64,000 nucleotides of DNA, from NCBI RefSeq assembly GCF_005239225.2, contig NC_133288.1:9554169-9618168 (forward strand), given 5' to 3'. Positions 59,689 through 64,000 of this stretch are shown in pieces; the stretch's first letter is position 1; each line of letters opens with the position of its first letter. A program made the position numbers and the translations under genes. Origin of the DNA: Populus alba. Lineage: Eukaryota > Streptophyta > Magnoliopsida > Malpighiales > Salicaceae. Under the pieces are notes generated by a model. That model was not told the DNA's origin. It ran no database searches and saw nothing but the letters and a program-made list of their open reading frames with translations.

Positions 59689-62238
59689 TTGGTCCTTTAA
59701 AATTCTAATATTTTCAAGTAAGCTCAAATTAGGTTTTTAAATTTAATTTTTCAACAATTAAATTTTTAATAAAATTAATTTGACCCATTAAAATCTAATT
59801 AAACCCTTGCATTTAATTTTTTTTTTTTTTAATTTTGGCTAAATTAGTTATTAAACTTAATTAAAATTTTAATTAGATCTATAATTAAATCAAATTAGCA
59901 TTCTCGTACTTAATTTTTATGTAAATGCATCTAATATTCACTTAAGTTAACCTTGGATTTAGATTGTCTTTCACATTTAGATACTTTATGGTGCAAATGA
60001 GTTTTCTAATATTGTATCCCTTCATCTCTCATTTATACATTTAGATTGTCTCCGGTCTATTCTTGCCAACCAAGTCACTTATTCTTCTATATTTTATTTT
60101 TATTTTTTGACCCTTTTTATATTATTATTTTTGTATTATTATTATTATTATTTTTTTTATAAAGAAACACGATAATTTTAAGAAACCTAAAATTAGGTGA
60201 TGACAAGTGTCATGTCTATGATCATGGTGAAAAAAAAAAAAAAAACTTGTTAGAACTCCTTATGTTTGAAACCATTTCTTATAAGAGTTGGGTATTGCAC
60301 AAAGTTTTTTTCCCTTGATAGCAGCTAATACTTCAACACGTGTGGTAATGAGAGGTATTGTTAGGAGGTTGAAGAATATTAAACGCTCATAAATATTCCC
60401 TTTATGCTCTAATAGGAGACTCATGGTGCTATGAATATTCTACTATTTGGAAATGACAGTTTCTATATAGTAACACTTCTTCTACTCGAATATGATTTTT
60501 TATTTTTCATTAAAAAGATTCTTATAAAGAAGTGTATGTATGTGTTTTTATAATAAGTAGTCGTAGACTCCACTGATCAGGGCTTTAGTGGCAATTGATT
60601 CGAGTAGATTTTTCAAGTATAGCATTTTCTTGTTGAATCTTTGAAGATAAGCTCTAGTATTTTCATCTTCTCATTAGGTGATCAAAAGGAGCTCAATCAT
60701 TTTATTGTTTAGTTGAAATGCTAGTGCTAAAATGAAAGGTGAGCTTCCCACAAAGATCATGAAGGTCAAGGATAAAGCTAAGTTCAAGGTTGTGCCGTAT
60801 CCTAGTAGAAATACAAAAGATTGCGGAGAGAGTTTTACACATGACATCACTCTTTTATGTTATGAGTTCTGGGGTGTTCCTAGTTTTATATATGATATAT
60901 GAGATTATAATTGTCTAAATTGACCTTTGTGGAGAAAAATGTTTTGGAGAAATGAGTGTAATACTTTATAACAAAATAGTGAGTCTCTCACCTTGTGGAA
61001 ATGGTGTTTGTTTTTAGAAGTTGATCTCATATCACGTCTAGGTCTTTTTCATCGAGGAGCATATGAGTACAAGTTAAAGAAGGATTGATGAAGATAGTTA
61101 AGTTTGTGGCTATGATATATGGAGAAGTGCTTTTCATAGCAAGAATGATTTCTTCACAAAGTCAGAGTATCATGCATATTTTGATTTGTGTTTTTTTTTT
61201 TAATCTGAGTTAAATGTTTCGTCGGTTAAACAAGGTTGATTTATGTTTTTTTATTATTATTTTTAATTTTTAATATTAAATTGATCATAAATTAAAATTT
61301 TGTAATTTATTTTGATTTGGATTGTATTGTAGGAAAAAATTTGTTAAGACAAATATATCTAATTTTTTGGTTTATAATTTTCAAACTAAAAGTACTCGGA
61401 TGAAATATAACAAGCTAAAAAGAAAAATACCAGCTGACGTTTGCAAAACATAAGCCTGATATAAGCCCGTAGCAAAACCCGAACTTTTGTGATGTGATGA
61501 TTTTCATGTTTTCTTACCACAATAAGCCTGATGTAAGCATTAATTATCCTTGGACCTCATCAATCATATGAGTCTACGAGACACAATTTTTTTCTATCAA
61601 AATTCTTTTTTTTTTCCTATTTATTATGTAATATGAGTAATTTAGTTTTTCTCAATCTCTAGTAAATCAATGATATATTGAGAAAAACCCTAACTAAGTT
61701 TCTTCAATTATATAAAATTGATGTATTAAGTTGAATTAAGCACCGTTTGTCTTTACATGCAATCGTTTTTTTTTTTTTTTGTAAAATTTAAATTTTATTT
61801 TACTTCAAATTACTTTTTATTAGTATTTTTATATTATTTTAGTGTAATAATATTAAATTTTAAAAAATAAATTTTAAAAATCAACTGACACCGCATCATC
61901 TATCGAAGAGGACTTGAAATTGAAGCAGGCGGGCACTGGCCTCCAGCAGGACTTGACGCTTCTGGTTTATAATTTATAAACGTGACTTATCAATTGAAGG
62001 GGAGAGGGTAACCAGAAAAAAAATAATAATAAATAATAATAATTGAAGAGGAGAGGAAACCGAGTGGTGGGTCCTTTCGGGTGTAGAAAATTAAATGCAA
62101 AATGATGCAGGTATGTTGCTGAAGATCGAAGACATGATGGGTTTAAAATCTGTGGATATAGTCCCTCAAGATCATAAAGGAAATGGATTGCAATATGGCG
62201 CTTGCTTTTTTTTTTTTTTTTTTCTAAATTTTTTTTTT

Positions 62239-62456
62239 AAAATAATATAAATTATATTTTAAAATTTTAACTAAAAATTTAAATTATTAATTTGAAATAA
62301 TTCTTTAATATAATATTATAATTTTAATAACTAAATGATTATGAATTCGAATATTTTTATTTTTATTTATTTGATAAAAATTAATTAAGATAATATAAAT
62401 TCATGTAAATTTTAAATTTAAAAAATAATATAAATTATATTTTACAATATCTTCTA
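62239..62456. mobile_element. Possible old TRIM-like remnant
   Basis: AATAATATAAATTATATTTT occurs at both ends (about 62241 and 62430). Between them a GATTATGAATTCGAAT box precedes TATTTATTTGATAAAAATTA, as in the internal part of the elements at 17.1 and 18.5 kb. Ends and target duplication cannot be placed. Confidence 0.35.
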
Positions 62457-63005
62457 AATTTTTGTTTTTTATTTTATTTTTTAATGTTTAGTTTGTTTTT
62501 AAATTTCTATTTTCTACCTTCCCTTCCATTTGTTCTCTCTTCGAAAAAACTTCTTCTGGCGCGGAGAAAACGAGAATCACTTGGATCCTTCAACGCACCA
62601 TATATACATCTACTCGAATATTGACACAAACACTTGCTCATTTGTAAGCAGCTTTTTTTTTTTTTTTTCTTGGATCAAAATAGAACTTTTACAAGCTTTA
62701 TTTGAATGTTGCAAATTCAAAAGTAAGAGATACAATATGAAAGACCCATCTCCACATAAATCAAATGAAATTGGAGTCTTTGTAAACTTATTCAGCAAGT
62801 AAAAATCCTATCTCTCCCATATTTATCTCTTCATTTTTCTCATTTTTTTTCAATTATATATAAAAAGTGCAAAAAAAAAAACTAAGAAAAAAACATGCAA
62901 ATCCACCTGCTGTCACCTTCTCCAACATGACCCTAATTATTTATAGAATACACAGATTGAGGAAACTCCCTCCATTCATATTCCTTACCCTTTCTTTCCC
63001 CTTCC

Positions 63006-63626
63006 TTAAAGTGGACAGACCACGCGCTTTCTCGGGACGGCAACGAGTCGAGTTGCTCTTGGCGCAGTGAGTCCAAACATATCAGTCATGTCGAGTTCAC
63101 CTGGTTTCATGCCATCAGGCAACTCCCAAGTAAAACAATGAAGCAAATGAGCAACAGCCAAATCAAGGGCGTATAACCCCAGTTGCATGCCAGGGCAAGA
63201 CCTCCGACCTGACCCAAACGGAATAAATTCGAAGTGATTCCCTTTGAAATCAGGCACCCCCGGTCCCAAAAACCTCGAAGGCTTAAAAGAATCAGGATCT
63301 TCCCATGAATTCTTGTCTCTGCCAATAGCATAAGCATTGATCATGACCCTTGTCTTCTTTGGAACGTAATAACCAGCAACCTCAGCATCTTCAGATGTTT
63401 CGTGTAAGAGAAGTGGGATTGGTGGGTGAAGTCTCAAGGTTTCTTTAAGCGTGCATTTGAAGAATGTTAGTTTATCAAAATCACTTTCCTCCACGCGCCG
63501 CTCTAAACCCACCACGTCGGCGAGCTCTTGCTGGACTCTTTTTATATCTTCTGGACTCTTCAATAGCTCTGCCATGGCCCACTCTATAGCCGACGCCACT
63601 GTCTCCGTCCCACCAAACATCACATC
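63006..63626 (-). CDS. Cytochrome P450 CYP84A-type (ferulate/coniferaldehyde 5-hydroxylase), last exon only
   Basis: ER-bound monooxygenase family that hydroxylates coniferaldehyde/coniferyl alcohol at C5 on the way to syringyl lignin. The exon encodes the last 206 residues. It starts at the known intron junction before DVMFGGTETV (I-helix; acceptor CAG at 63627-63629). It contains the K-helix ETLR (62-65 of this exon), LHPPIPLLLHET, PSRF and the heme loop FIPFGSGRRSCPG with the ligand Cys at 144. It ends RKRVVCPL followed by TAA. The LLHCFTWELPDGMKP block is typical of CYP84A. The N-terminal exon must lie beyond the right edge of the window. Everything visible is intact. Confidence 0.93.
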   Translation of the reverse strand, partial: DVMFGGTETVASAIEWAMAELLKSPEDIKRVQQELADVVGLERRVEESDFDKLTFFKCTLKETLRLHPPIPLLLHETSEDAEVAGYYVPKKTRVMINAYAIGRDKNSWEDPDSFKPSRFLGPGVPDFKGNHFEFIPFGSGRRSCPGMQLGLYALDLAVAHLLHCFTWELPDGMKPGELDMTDMFGLTAPRATRLVAVPRKRVVCPL

Positions 63627-64000
63627 CTGCCATAAATGCATACACAGAGTTGATCCCATAGATGAACAAGTAACAAGCGGCGGGTTATAAATTGTTTTAA
63701 ATAAAATATAGAGAAGATGTTGATTCAATATATTTTTTATATAAAAATTATAAATTTTATATAATTAAATCCAAGACATTTCATAATATAAAATAAATTA
63801 TGTATTTATTAAATTTATTTATTTAAATAAATAAATAATAAATTTATATTATAAAAAAACTCATGATTTAAAAGATAAACATAAATGAAACTAACTAATA
63901 AATTTACACTATAAAATATATTACGCAAGGCTGAACATATTAGAATATCATTTAAAAATATTTTTTTTATTTTAAAAAATAAAATTTATTTCTATAAAAA
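63627..64000 (-). other. Intron of the CYP84A-type gene
   Basis: AT-rich sequence upstream of the last-exon acceptor. No second P450 exon appears before the window ends. Confidence 0.75.

Larger units (their letters stand above)
59068..63005. other. AT-rich intergenic region
   Basis: Between the small conserved gene and the P450. It holds the indel-diverged duplication at 59.4-59.7 kb, T- and A-runs, and an old TRIM-like remnant near 62.3 kb. No coding features are recognised. Confidence 0.6.

Noticed and set aside
1..64000. CRISPR arrays, operons, phage or bacterial features
   Set aside because: None seen. Spliceosomal introns and plant repeats throughout rule out a prokaryotic source.

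Overview
This is a 64 kb window of an AT-rich plant nuclear genome. Intron-containing genes, a nuclear tRNA-Glu gene, a Ty1/copia LTR retrotransposon, tRNA-derived SINEs and many AT-rich non-autonomous repeats all point that way. The repeat types (CACTA ends with TACCGACGG subterminal motifs, SINEs ending in a GGCCCGG-type tail, short AT-rich MITE-like elements) and the proteins look like Salicaceae, most likely Populus. That assignment is inference from recognition, not from a search.

Layout. 0.9-7.0 kb (minus): a complete 13-exon kinesin-7 gene whose tail carries a perfect 6 x 51 bp in-frame tandem array. 7.6-15.7 kb: a gene-poor stretch with a SINE, a CACTA end inside a direct duplication, and microsatellites. 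15.8-16.6 kb (plus): a three-exon glyoxalase I family gene. 17.1-18.8 kb: two TRIM-like mini LTR elements in opposite orientation, one with a clean 5-bp target duplication, plus MITE-like repeats. 19.4-20.6 kb (plus): a BBX18/19-type double B-box gene, apparently broken by a 2-base insertion and lacking a recognisable last exon. 23.1 kb (minus): tRNA-Glu(CTC). 23.3 kb: a second SINE of the same family. 24.3-24.7 kb: the last two exons of a pectin methylesterase, degraded. 25.5-28.9 kb (minus): a complete 14-exon UPF0183/PHAF1-type gene. 29-35.5 kb: AT-rich repeats. 35.6-44.5 kb (plus): a complete 10-exon gene for a PHD/SWIB/Plus-3/GYF/CCCH protein of the ZFC3H44/NERD family. 46.2-51.7 kb: a copia element with both LTRs, PBS, PPT and TSD but a broken pol. 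54.0-59.1 kb (plus): a small conserved plant gene of unknown function with a GC-AG intron. 63.0-63.6 kb (minus): the last exon of a CYP84A (ferulate 5-hydroxylase-type) P450 whose first exon lies beyond the window.

The genes do not form an operon or one pathway. They cover cytokinesis/microtubules (kinesin), aldehyde detoxification or jasmonate-linked metabolism (GLYI-like), light signalling (BBX), phagosome/autophagy-type membrane traffic (PHAF1-like), chromatin and small-RNA silencing (ZFC3H44/NERD) and lignin (CYP84A). Their order recalls old conserved gene neighbourhoods: kinesin-7 next to BBX18/19, and kinesin-7 with PHAF1-like and ZFC3H44. Exon coordinates were placed by hand from GT/AG sites and reading-frame continuity. 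For every complete gene the joined lengths are divisible by three.
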